64,000 nt of DNA from Streptomyces reniochalinae. Lineage in GTDB: Bacteria > Actinomycetota > Actinomycetes > Streptomycetales > Streptomycetaceae. Made by a program: the position numbers and the translations under genes. The first letter of the stretch is position 1; each line of letters starts with the position of its first letter. The notes under the pieces were generated by a model. It saw only the letters and a list, made by a program, of their open reading frames with translations. It did not search any database and was not told the origin of the DNA. The stretch lies in contig NZ_QOIM01000042.1 of NCBI RefSeq assembly GCF_003323735.1, positions 558,001 to 622,000 of the forward strand. Direction: 5' to 3'. Shown here piece after piece: positions 27,245 through 35,074 of this stretch.

Positions 27245-28303
27245 TCAGCGCTCCCTCAGCGCCAGCCGTTGGCAAGCGCGAGCTTTCAGAGACCGGGCTT
27301 GAGCGGACGCGAGACGGCGCACGAGAGCCCAGGCGGCGAGAGCACCGATGGCGGCGACCGGCACGCGATGGTGTGAGGCCCACAACTGCATGGAGAAGCG
27401 CCGGGTGTAGCTCACGCAGTGGCCTTCGACGCCTCGTTCTTGATCATCGTCTGCGGCGGCCCACAGGTTCGAGGGGGGAGCGGGGTGCGGCTTCGAGGAG
27501 CTTGCGAGCCAGTAGCCCGCCGCGACGAGGACCCGGTCCACGATGGCAGGCGCCGCCTTGGTCGCCAGTATGGTCACGAGGCTCTGGCCGCCCACCCAGT
27601 ACTCGCGGCGGCGCGGATGGTCCGCGGCATGGAGGATACCGCGCGCCGCGACATCGGGATGTTAGGCAGGAGGCACGGGCCTGGGCTGCCTGCCGGCCTC
27701 GGCGGGCATCCAGTCGTAAAGCGGCGTATTGACCGAAGGCAGTTGCACCATCGTCACGGCGACTTTGCTGCCCGTCGGCAGCAACTCGCAGCGCAGCGAC
27801 TCATGGAAGCCCAGGATGGCGTGCTTGGCAGCGCAGTAGGCCGCCTGCAGGGGAATGCCGCGGTAGGCCAAGGCCGAGCCGACCTGCACGATCGTTCCGG
27901 CATCGCGGGGCAGCATCTTCCGCAGTGCACATTGGGTCCCAAAGACGTAACCCAGGTAGGTGACCTCAGTGACGCGCCGGAAGCTGTCCGCGCCCACCAG
28001 CGAGACCGGGGCGAAGATCGCCGTGGCCGCGTTGTTGATCCACACATCGATCGGCCCCCAGGTGTCCTCCACCATGTCGGCAGCCTGGTCCAGTGCCTGG
28101 TGATCGGTGACATCTACCGACATGACCAGCGCCTGACCGCCCGCTGCTCGCACTTCTCCGGCAGCCGCCTCAAGGCCACCGCGTCCGCGTGCCAGCAACG
28201 CGACGCGCGCCCCACGCGCAGCGAACGCACGAGCCGTGGCTCTGCCCACGCCGGCGCTGGCGCCCGTGATGACGACAACCTGCTCACGCCGATGTCGGTA
28301 CAC
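27245..28303 (-). pseudogene. short-chain dehydrogenase interrupted by an in-frame TAA
   Basis: GTG 28303 with GGGAGG ahead starts a classical SDR (VVVITGASAGVGRATARAFA, catalytic YxxxK in AYCAAKHA, NNAATAIFAP). After PRPVPPA a TAA occurs at 27662-27664, but the same frame continues HPDVAARGILHAADHPRRRE, then YWVGGQSLVTILATKAAP, for another 138 codons to 27245. That is exactly the C-terminal extension expected in this SDR subgroup. One substitution (TAC or TAT to TAA) explains the break. The first 213 residues keep the full catalytic core and might still fold. Confidence 0.8.
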
Positions 28304-28467
28304 GGCTACCTCCCGGCCTCGACCCGGTATGCAGCGGTACCTCATCTCCGAGCAGCGAAACAGATAGCGGCTCACCGGTTCAGCCCCGCGCGCGTGGCAG
28401 CTTCTGCGCGGCGTTGTTCTGATGAGGACACAGGCACTGCCCGACTGGCGAACCCAAGGAGCCCAGC

Positions 28468-28683
28468 ATGATCGTCAAAGCGCTGCACGACGCGGGAATG
28501 AAAAGCGAGCACGCCTACCTGGCCGCATTCGCGTCCATCGGAGCCTCCGTGCTCACCTGGAACGCGTCAACCCAAGTCGAAAATGCCAAGGTGGACCGGG
28601 CCGACCGCTGGGGCATCTTCATCGGCGAGTGGGCCCCCACCTTCATGGCCCTGGGCATCGCCCTGAGCAAGTACGAAGACTGA
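28468..28683 (+). CDS. small conserved protein, paralogue of the gene at 5478
   Basis: 71 residues starting MIVKALHDAGMKSEHAYL, with AAGGAG ahead of the ATG. It shares the AFASIGAS helix and the ADRWGIFIGEWAPTF block with the protein at 5478-5717. The copies differ at ~20 positions, mostly conservative, so this is an old duplication rather than a recent repeat. It is divergent from the broken SDR gene. The function is unknown; a light-induced membrane-associated protein is possible. Confidence 0.8.
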   Translation: MIVKALHDAGMKSEHAYLAAFASIGASVLTWNASTQVENAKVDRADRWGIFIGEWAPTFMALGIALSKYED

Positions 28684-28743
28684 CCAGCAGAGCGCCGCCG
28701 CCCGCGCCTGCAGGTTCTCGGGCTGCGGTGGCCTTGCCTCGAA

Positions 28744-29079
28744 GTGACAGGTGCGCGCTGCAGGTACAAGCTCGCCAGTCCAAGTTGTCCGTATTCCTTT
28801 GGGAACTGGACAGGGACCGGTTCTGCCGACGGGACTCCTGCGAGGCGCAATTCGCTGACCCTGAACGGCCCACTCGGCGCCATCGTGATCGTCGACATCA
28901 ACACCACCTACCGACCGAGAAAGCGTGCCCTCGCCGAACACGCCTCGCAGCCGATCGACGATCACTTCGGTCCCATGGCCCACACGTTGAGCACTCTGTG
29001 GGGCCAGCGCACCGGAGTCGCCCACGCCGAAGCCTTCACAGCCATGCCGGTCCTCGGCCGCCTGCCCGGCGCCACTTAG
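28744..29079 (+). CDS. possible hypothetical protein or gene fragment
   Basis: GTG-started frame of 111 codons. The last ~75 have strong third-position GC and a protein-like composition (GAIVIVDINTTYRPRKRALA, DDHFGPMAHTLSTLW). The first ~35 residues look non-coding, and there is no ribosome site, so it may be the 3' end of a lost gene. No family recognised. Confidence 0.3.
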   Translation: MTGARCRYKLASPSCPYSFGNWTGTGSADGTPARRNSLTLNGPLGAIVIVDINTTYRPRKRALAEHASQPIDDHFGPMAHTLSTLWGQRTGVAHAEAFTAMPVLGRLPGAT

Positions 29080-29164
29080 CGGTTCAACGGCGCTCTCAAC
29101 TTACGAACCCACACCGTGGGAAGGAACGACTGGAGACTCACGAACGTAGTCGTCTGCCGGCAGC

Positions 29165-29764
29165 TCACCGAAGGAGGGCGAAGCTCGCCGCAGCGACGAC
29201 TGCGCCGAGCAGGGTCCCGGTGAGGGCCTGCCCGCGGGTGTGGTCCCCGAGGGCGACACGGGACCAGCCGACGAGGCCGACAAGGAGGTAAAGCAGCAAC
29301 ATCCACGAGCCGTAGGTCTGCGCGAGCATGATCGCGGCGCCGGCGGAGACGGCTTGGTGCACGCTGATCTTCCAGACCGTGGTGATCACCGCGAGAACAG
29401 CGAGGGTGATCAGCATCGTCGCGATCAGGGCCACGACCTCGCGCGGAGCGTCGAGGCCAACCAACAGCGCGATACCGACGCCGACGGAGACCAGGATGGC
29501 CACCATCACGACCAGGCGCCCCTTCTTGGCTCCGAGGTGCCGGTCGGCCCAGTGATCCTTGCGAATCCCGTACTTGATCACCAGGAGGGGGATCACGGCG
29601 GCGAAGAGGATGCCAAGGACGGCCCAGGCGAGACCGGACCAGGCCGCCGCGTGCCAGCCGACAAGCACGGTGACGAGCGTGATCCAGGTGGCTGGTGCGA
29701 GTTTGTCGGTGACGGTGCGGGCGAGCGCGGACTCCTGTGGGCTGGCTGTGTGGCTGTCGGTCAT
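29165..29764 (-). CDS. PAP2-like membrane phosphatase family protein
   Basis: 199 residues with about five transmembrane segments. A degenerate PAP2 signature is visible: KISVHQ (second motif) and SRVALGDHTRGQ (third motif SRx5Hx3D, with Gln in place of Asp, as in some actinobacterial members). It may be a lipid phosphatase or an inactive relative. The ATG overlaps the stop of the MAB_1171c-like gene by four bases, so it is the last gene of the XRE-ImmA-MAB_1171c operon. Confidence 0.7.
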   Translation of the reverse strand: MTDSHTASPQESALARTVTDKLAPATWITLVTVLVGWHAAAWSGLAWAVLGILFAAVIPLLVIKYGIRKDHWADRHLGAKKGRLVVMVAILVSVGVGIALLVGLDAPREVVALIATMLITLAVLAVITTVWKISVHQAVSAGAAIMLAQTYGSWMLLLYLLVGLVGWSRVALGDHTRGQALTGTLLGAVVAAASFALLR

Positions 29765-30942
29765 GGTGAGGTTCCCTGCTCGGTGCTGTGCCGGGAGAGC
29801 GCTGCGGCCTCGGCGGCGGCGAACTCGGTTACGAGGGGCGTGCGGTAGAGGTCGCTGACGTGCAGGAGCCAGGCGACCTCTTCTTCCGGTGAGGTGTCGA
29901 CCACGCCGGGCACGGGGCGGTCGTCCGGGCACTGGGTTGCGGGGACGTGGTTGGTTCGGACGGCGGTGGCGAGCCAGCCGGCTTCCGCTGCTGCGGCTCT
30001 GTCCGCTTCGGGGATATCGGCTTGAGCCGCTGCTGTCCGGGCCTTCGCCTGGACGCTGGCTGGTACGACCTCACGTAGGGCCAGGCATGCGTCACCAATT
30101 TCGACGACACGTCGCTCCAGCCGGAATTTGATCTTGTGCCACGGCGCCTGCGTCGGCAGCACGACGTCGGGTGCGGCCGTGGTGAGTTCCTCCCACAGAG
30201 ATTCCAGTCGCCTGTAAGTACGCCAGTTGTATACCGCTTCAGTCGCAACAGCGATGGGAGGGAGGCAACTCCCCAGAACGATGCTGGCGATGGCAGTCAA
30301 TTTGAGCCCCTCGGAAAGCCCGTCTGCCAGAGACTCTCCACCGGGAAGTGCGTGCCCCGATGCGAGAAGGGCCAGGGACAGGAGCCGGTGCAGAGCGTAC
30401 GCGGCACCTATTGCTGTGCCGCCGCCGAGGAAACATCGGCCACCACGTGTCCATCCGTGGGAATGGCGCACACCGCTAAGAAAGAGCCAGCTAGCCATGG
30501 TCATGGCGCAGCCGATGTAGAGCGTGAATACGCTCTTGTAAGCGGCGGCGAAGAGTGACGGCCGGACGGATTCGAAAAAGTCCTCCGCCTGGGGGCCGGG
30601 CGTGAGGGCGAAGAACAGAACCATTAGCGGGAGGGCGGTTATCACGGCTGCCCATCGCAAGCGTGGAGCGAATCCTTCGGGACGTGCCATATTCGCAACA
30701 AAGTCGAGAACGGCGGCAGCGGAAATAATGCCAAACAGGTACTTCAGCAGGTGGGCAAGGCCAGTTACTCCCATCGTCGAATCGATTGATTCCGCCACGG
30801 GGCGGGGCTCAAAGGTGAGCGCTATAGCCAGGAAGGTGAAAGCAGCCCACAGGGACCGTTGACGGTGGGAGTGGCGAACTGACGGCAGGCGCCACAAGGA
30901 GACGATCCACAAGGCTCCCGCGACTAGTGCTTGAGCGCTCAT
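29761..30942 (-). CDS. MAB_1171c-type membrane protein (DUF6545)
   Basis: 393 residues. About seven hydrophobic segments fill the first ~240 residues. A cytoplasmic tail follows (YNWRTYRRLESLWEELTTA, FRLERRVVEIGDACLALRE), which is the DUF6545 signature of the MAB_1171c family. The family is annotated a putative transporter without experimental basis. It overlaps the ImmA-like gene by four bases. Linkage to an XRE regulator and an ImmA-type protease is recurrent in Streptomyces. Confidence 0.8.
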   Translation of the reverse strand: MSAQALVAGALWIVSLWRLPSVRHSHRQRSLWAAFTFLAIALTFEPRPVAESIDSTMGVTGLAHLLKYLFGIISAAAVLDFVANMARPEGFAPRLRWAAVITALPLMVLFFALTPGPQAEDFFESVRPSLFAAAYKSVFTLYIGCAMTMASWLFLSGVRHSHGWTRGGRCFLGGGTAIGAAYALHRLLSLALLASGHALPGGESLADGLSEGLKLTAIASIVLGSCLPPIAVATEAVYNWRTYRRLESLWEELTTAAPDVVLPTQAPWHKIKFRLERRVVEIGDACLALREVVPASVQAKARTAAAQADIPEADRAAAAEAGWLATAVRTNHVPATQCPDDRPVPGVVDTSPEEEVAWLLHVSDLYRTPLVTEFAAAEAAALSRHSTEQGTSP

Positions 30943-31472
30943 GTGTATCTGCCGGACTCGCGCTTGCGGGGGTGAGCCAGCACGTCGTCCAAGCCGTTGT
31001 CACCAGCGTTGTCAGCCGGGAGATTGTCGATTATCTCTCCGAGGAACGAGGCTGCCAGTTCGGCATCACGTTCCTGCTGGGTGTCGTAGGAAGCCCGCCC
31101 AAAAGCCGCACGGATCTTGTCCGGGTCGATGAGATGGGATAGGACCGCGACGATTGCCGAGGTGTCACTGGTGACATGGTGCCCCAAGAGCATGTGCGCC
31201 AGTTCATGACGAATTATTTGTTCTCGATGCCGCTTACTGGTGCCGATCACGTGGAAAATGTGGTCGGTCTCATCGAAGGAAACGAATATCCCGCATGGTG
31301 CTTCTACTCCGCCCACTTCTGGCAAGGGGTGCAAGTGAAGCGGTCTGCCTCGGCCGCTGCCTAGGCGTTCGCAAAATTCTTCGATGGAGAACGGACGTGG
31401 GGCCCGTATTCCGCTTAGCTGTTCCGCGCATCGAGTGCGTAGATATTCCTCGCGGCGCTGGTGGTAGAGCAT
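30939..31472 (-). CDS. ImmA/IrrE-type metallo-endopeptidase
   Basis: 177 residues with the gluzincin motif HELAHMLLGH at 89-98. ImmA proteases cleave their cognate XRE repressor to induce a mobile element; IrrE relatives cut stress repressors. The start is ATG 31472 with AAGGA ahead. Upstream by ~150 bases lies an XRE repressor gene on the same strand, the probable substrate. The four-base overlap with the next gene shows coupling. Confidence 0.85.
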   Translation of the reverse strand: MLYHQRREEYLRTRCAEQLSGIRAPRPFSIEEFCERLGSGRGRPLHLHPLPEVGGVEAPCGIFVSFDETDHIFHVIGTSKRHREQIIRHELAHMLLGHHVTSDTSAIVAVLSHLIDPDKIRAAFGRASYDTQQERDAELAASFLGEIIDNLPADNAGDNGLDDVLAHPRKRESGRYT

Positions 31473-31626
31473 CTCGTCGGTCCTTGAACGGTCTTCACCC
31501 CCCAATTGCACACGTCACCGGAATGGATACCCGCTCCCGGTTGCGTGTCGAGTGAAGCTATCAGACGAGAAGCTTATTGTGCATTCAACCAGTTGTGGTG
31601 ACTGGATTCATTCGGAAGTGGATCTG

Positions 31627-32076
31627 TTACTCGCTGTCAGGTCTTCCTTCAAGACCTTCGAGTTTGCGCGCCCGCTCGATGACCATCTTGATCATTTCGA
31701 GGCTCTCGGCAGACAGGCCGTTGGCGCGGAAGGCGAGATTTCGCACACTGCTGTCCTCGGCCGTTCTCAGGAGTTCGAGGGCTGCGTCTGCACGGGCGGA
31801 CTCCGCCTCATCGACATCGAAGAAGTAGTTGGGCGTGACCCCGAACAGCCGGGCCACGGCTGCGAGCGTGGTGGCGGTCGGGTTCGTCTTCGTGCCCTGC
31901 CGCAACTGGGAGATCGCACTCGGTGAAACCGTGGACCCTTCGGATTCCGCTGCCGCCTCGATGGTGCGTGACGCTTCTGCGTTGGTGTAGGGGCGCCCCG
32001 TCGCCGGATTGGGCACGGTCTCAAAGAGGTGATTCAGCCTCTGTGTGAGCAGTGGCGTTCCTGGATCGTCAGACAC
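31627..32076 (-). CDS. XRE-family repressor
   Basis: 149 residues, GTG start with AGGACAGG ahead. The HTH spans ~32-80 (TVSPSAISQLRQGTKTNPTA, AVARLFGVTPNYFF), of the type seen in Streptomyces regulators paired with ImmA. The C-terminal helix (SAESLEMIKMVIERARKLEG) may be the dimer or protease-contact region. It is divergent from the replication operon, and repeated GATACT sites lie between. Confidence 0.85.
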   Translation of the reverse strand: MSDDPGTPLLTQRLNHLFETVPNPATGRPYTNAEASRTIEAAAESEGSTVSPSAISQLRQGTKTNPTATTLAAVARLFGVTPNYFFDVDEAESARADAALELLRTAEDSSVRNLAFRANGLSAESLEMIKMVIERARKLEGLEGRPDSE

Positions 32077-32109
32077 CCTGTCCTTCCTCTCGCTCGCCCA
32101 CGACCGGAC

Positions 32110-32247
32110 GATACTCCAGTGTCGGCTCAGGCGAAAAATCCCAGGGTTGGATACTCAAGGGTTGACATGCGTCGATCGAGGTCACGTATGGTCACCGTCA
32201 CCAACGCCAAAGTGTTGGGGCGACCCCGTCCGGTACTTAAGTATCGG
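32110..32247. promoter_or_regulatory. candidate repressor operators between XRE and replication operon
   Basis: Three related sites: GATACTCCAG (32110), GGATACTCAAGG (32149) and the near-palindrome CCGGTACTTAAGTATCGG (32230-32247). They share a GATACTnnAG core. Spacing around a putative promoter and position between divergent genes suit a phage-like repressor switch. The ~320-base gap holds nothing else coding. Confidence 0.5.
32162..32192 (+). promoter_or_regulatory. candidate promoter of the replication operon
   Basis: TTGACA at 32162 and TATGGT at 32187, a 19-base spacer, longer than ideal. It lies between two candidate operator sites and reads toward the gene at 32396. Confidence 0.4.
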
Positions 32248-32395
32248 ACGCCGTCCGGGGCGGCGCCGGTGCCCGAGGGGACTACCTCGAACACCGGCCG
32301 CGCCCCAGCGGGGCGGATACATAACCGGAGCAGACCGGCTGGCCTTTTCGACGAGAGCTGCCGCCCTGCCCCGCCTACGAGGGAGGAATCTTCGC

Positions 32396-32761
32396 ATGCC
32401 TGCACCTCCGGCCGGAAGCGTGCGCCACGATACGACCGCCGAGGACGGTGCTTCCGGCGCCGGCGCCGGCGCCTGCCACGCACGCCTTGCCGAGCTGCTC
32501 GCCGACATGATCCCCCGCGCCTGCGTCATCCGTGTCTCCCAGCGTGAACCGGACCGTTGCTGGCCCAGCCCCTACGCTCGCGCCTACGACGAGCGGGGGC
32601 GGCTGCTGATCCTGAACCGCGCCCAGCGGCTGACCGCTGCCCGCTGGGTTATCCGGGCCAGCCCGGAGCTGGACTGGGACGAGCCGCACGACCTCGACCT
32701 CGTTTCGGGCACGCTGCGGCCCACGGCCGTGGGATACGCCGCTGTCGACGGGGGGTGCTGA
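32396..32761 (+). CDS. small protein ahead of the replication initiator, unknown function
   Basis: 121 residues, ATG with GGGAGGA ahead. An Ala/Gly-rich start is followed by a helical region (CHARLAELLADMIPRACVIR) and a C-terminal beta-rich part (YARAYDERGRLLILNRAQRL). I do not recognise a family. The next gene starts 2 bases after its stop, so it belongs to the replication operon. Confidence 0.6.
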   Translation: MPAPPAGSVRHDTTAEDGASGAGAGACHARLAELLADMIPRACVIRVSQREPDRCWPSPYARAYDERGRLLILNRAQRLTAARWVIRASPELDWDEPHDLDLVSGTLRPTAVGYAAVDGGC

Positions 32762-32763
32762 GC

Positions 32764-33720
32764 ATGGCCCGGATTCGCACGCTCAAGCCCGAGGCGTTCG
32801 CCTCGGAGTCGCTCGCCGAGGTGAGCATCCACGCCGAGCGGACGTTCTTCGGCCTGCTGACCCAGTGCGACGATCACGGTCGCTTCCGAGACCAGCCCGC
32901 CGTTATCGCCGGACTATTGTGGTCGTTGCGCCCCGAGCACGGCCCGGTCGGTGTCGAGGACGATCTGACCCAGCTCGCGACGGCGGGGCTGATCTGCCGC
33001 TACGAGGTCGACGGCAAGCGGTACCTGCACGTCGTTACCTTCCTGCGGCACCAGAGGATCAACCGGCCTAGCGGTATGCGGCATCCCGACTGCCCGCTCC
33101 ACGACGCCGAGCGGCCTGCCACGGACGATGCGGCGCAGACTGCGGGAGCCCTCCCTCAGTCCTCACGGAGGGATCACGGAGGGCTCACGGAGGACTCAGT
33201 GAGTCCTCACGGAGCAGTGCGTGAGGGCTCCGTGAACGACGAAACCGCAGGTCACCTCGCATTCAGTGAGGGTTCAGTGAGTCCTCACGGAGGAGGCGAT
33301 GAGTCCTCCATGAGCCCTCATGGTCCGGATCTAGGACCTAGGAACGTGGATCTAGGATCTTCCCCTTCGGGGGGCGCGAGCGCCCCCGCACAGGAGTCCG
33401 TCTCCACCCAGCAGCTCATCGGCGAGTACGCCGCTTCTTGCGCGCACCGTCCGCCGAACGGGGTGCTCGGACACCTCGGGCGCGAGGTCGCCAAGCTGCT
33501 CAAGGAGGGCATCGACCCGGCCCACGTCCGTGCCGGGCTGGCCCGCCACCGGGCGAAGGGGCTGCATCCGAGCACGCTGCCGAGCCTGGTGCACGAGGCG
33601 ATGAACGCCACCGGCCCGGCTGGTGGCTTGGTGCGGCCGGAATCTGCGAATACCGTGCGCGGTCACCGGGCCTGGGCCAACCCCGCCGACCCTGCCGCCG
33701 CCTACGCCGAGGAGCTGTGA
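32764..33720 (+). CDS. replication initiator-like protein (phage O / DnaD type) with embedded origin
   Basis: 318 residues. The N-terminal ~120 residues (RIRTLKPEAFASESLAEVSI, FFGLLTQCDDHGRF, VVTFLRHQRINRPSGMRHPD) match the winged-helix part of phage and plasmid replication proteins. The C-terminal ~110 residues look DnaD-like (EVAKLLKEGIDPAHVRAGLA). A low-complexity linker (~125-215) repeats SVSPHG three times because its DNA carries an iteron array. The stop overlaps the DnaC-like gene (TGATG), the usual initiator plus helicase-loader pair. Confidence 0.75.
   Translation: MARIRTLKPEAFASESLAEVSIHAERTFFGLLTQCDDHGRFRDQPAVIAGLLWSLRPEHGPVGVEDDLTQLATAGLICRYEVDGKRYLHVVTFLRHQRINRPSGMRHPDCPLHDAERPATDDAAQTAGALPQSSRRDHGGLTEDSVSPHGAVREGSVNDETAGHLAFSEGSVSPHGGGDESSMSPHGPDLGPRNVDLGSSPSGGASAPAQESVSTQQLIGEYAASCAHRPPNGVLGHLGREVAKLLKEGIDPAHVRAGLARHRAKGLHPSTLPSLVHEAMNATGPAGGLVRPESANTVRGHRAWANPADPAAAYAEEL
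33161..33357. repeat. iteron array inside the initiator gene: candidate replication origin
   Basis: Tandem 11-base units at 33161-33194 (CTCACGGAGGG, ATCACGGAGGG, CTCACGGAGGA), more copies at 33205 and 33283, and an inverted CTCCGTGA at 33228. A 19-base repeat, TCAGTGAGTCCTCACGGAG, occurs at 33196 and 33274. Two GGATCTAGGA copies 21 bases apart (33327, 33348) follow. This arrangement parallels lambda ori inside gene O. Confidence 0.65.
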
Positions 33721-34427
33721 TGCGCGATCACGACGCCCAGCCCGTCGGCGGCATCGCCCGCCGCCTGACCGGCATCCTGAAGTCTCGGGGCATCGACCCG
33801 AACGCCCCGGTGTTCGAGGAGGCCGAGCCCAGCCCGGCGCTGGAGGCTGCCCAGGCCCGCATCCCCGCCCGCTACCAAGGCGCCGTCGCCGACCACCCGG
33901 CTGTCGACGCCTGGGTGGGCGAGGTCGCCGCCGCCGGGCGCCGGGGCCCGGACGGCTCCCCGGGCATCGCCCAGGGCCGCTCGCTGCTTATCGTCGGCAC
34001 CACCGGCACTGGCAAGACCCACCAGGCGTACGGCGCCGTCCGCAGCCTGCTGGCCGCCGGGGTGCGGCTGCGGTGGAAGGCGACCACCGCAGCCGACCTG
34101 TACGCCGAACTGCGACCCCGCCCCGGCTGCGACGGCGAGCGGGAGCTGCAGGACCTGGCCCGCTGCCCGCTGCTGATCATCGACGACCTCGGCGCCGCGA
34201 AGGCGTCGGAGTGGACCGAGGAAATCACGACGCGGCTGATCGACCGCCGCTACACGCAGATGATCCCGACCCTGGTGACCACCAACCTCGGCATGAGTGA
34301 CCTGCGCGCACACATCGGAGACCGTGTCGCCTCCCGGCTGACCGAGATGACCGACAAGGTCATCCTCGACGGCCCGGACCGCAGAAGGGCCCTTGCGGCC
34401 GAGCGCCGCCGCCTCACCGCCGTCTGA
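33720..34427 (+). CDS. DnaC-like AAA+ ATPase (helicase loader)
   Basis: 235 residues. Walker A GTTGTGKT at 93-100 and Walker B LLIIDDLG near 150, then the sensor-1 LVTTNLG. The size and motif order match DnaC/IstB-type loaders that place the replicative helicase at an origin. An IS21 IstB role is unlikely because no IstA is present and the gene is coupled to the initiator by a TGATG overlap. Confidence 0.85.
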   Translation: MRDHDAQPVGGIARRLTGILKSRGIDPNAPVFEEAEPSPALEAAQARIPARYQGAVADHPAVDAWVGEVAAAGRRGPDGSPGIAQGRSLLIVGTTGTGKTHQAYGAVRSLLAAGVRLRWKATTAADLYAELRPRPGCDGERELQDLARCPLLIIDDLGAAKASEWTEEITTRLIDRRYTQMIPTLVTTNLGMSDLRAHIGDRVASRLTEMTDKVILDGPDRRRALAAERRRLTAV

Positions 34428-34522
34428 CCTTTTCCGCGCGACCAACGGTCCGCCTCCCTTCACGCACCAATCCCCGGGCCGCGCCTGCCCGAACGCGCCC
34501 GGGGCCGATCGGAGACACCCGC

Positions 34523-35074
34523 ATGCACCACACCCACACCGCCGAGCCGCGCACCCTCGGCGACCACACCTGGCACAACCAGGCCGCCTGCCTGTCCACC
34601 ACGACCAACCCGGTCGACCCGGAGATCTTCTTCCCCGAGCCGGACGAGATGGACCGCATCCACGCCGCCAAGGCCCTGTGCGCGCAGTGCCCGGTCCGGC
34701 GAACCTGCCTGGACGCCGCCATGGAGGCCGGGGACCGCGAGGGCATCCGGGGAGGGATGACCGAGGAGGAACGCGAGCCGCTGCACAGCAAGCTCCACCT
34801 GCGCCTCGACTACGCCCGCGTCAACGCGACACTGGCCGGGGACGACATCCACCTCACCGATGCCGAACGCCGCGCGGTCACGCGCACCGCGTACCAGAAC
34901 GGCGTACCGGCCGAGCACCTCGCACGACTGCTGAAGATCACCGAGGAGCACGCGAAGAAGCGCTACCGCGAGCTGCGCCGCGAGATCCGTAACCGCGCCG
35001 TCCACGGCACCAGCAGCGATCAGACCCTGGCCACTGCTCAGGCCGCCCGCGATGACCTGGGGACGGCCGCGTGA
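34523..35074 (+). CDS. WhiB-family iron-sulphur transcriptional regulator
   Basis: 183 residues. Four cluster-binding cysteines (C23, C53, C56, C62) and the GIRGG turn at 74-78 define WhiB. The C-terminal ~100 residues are unusually long, with a second helical HTH-like block (QNGVPAEHLARLLKITEEHA). Plasmid and phage WhiB proteins control copy number or superinfection in some actinobacterial elements. Its stop overlaps the following GTG by four bases. Confidence 0.88.
   Translation: MHHTHTAEPRTLGDHTWHNQAACLSTTTNPVDPEIFFPEPDEMDRIHAAKALCAQCPVRRTCLDAAMEAGDREGIRGGMTEEEREPLHSKLHLRLDYARVNATLAGDDIHLTDAERRAVTRTAYQNGVPAEHLARLLKITEEHAKKRYRELRREIRNRAVHGTSSDQTLATAQAARDDLGTAA

Noticed and set aside
27662..27664. 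stop-codon recoding of the dehydrogenase
   Set aside because: TAA is not used for selenocysteine or pyrrolysine, and no structure suggests readthrough; nonsense mutation preferred.
33720..34427. IstB of an IS21 element
   Set aside because: No IstA or inverted repeats; the gene is coupled to a replication initiator.
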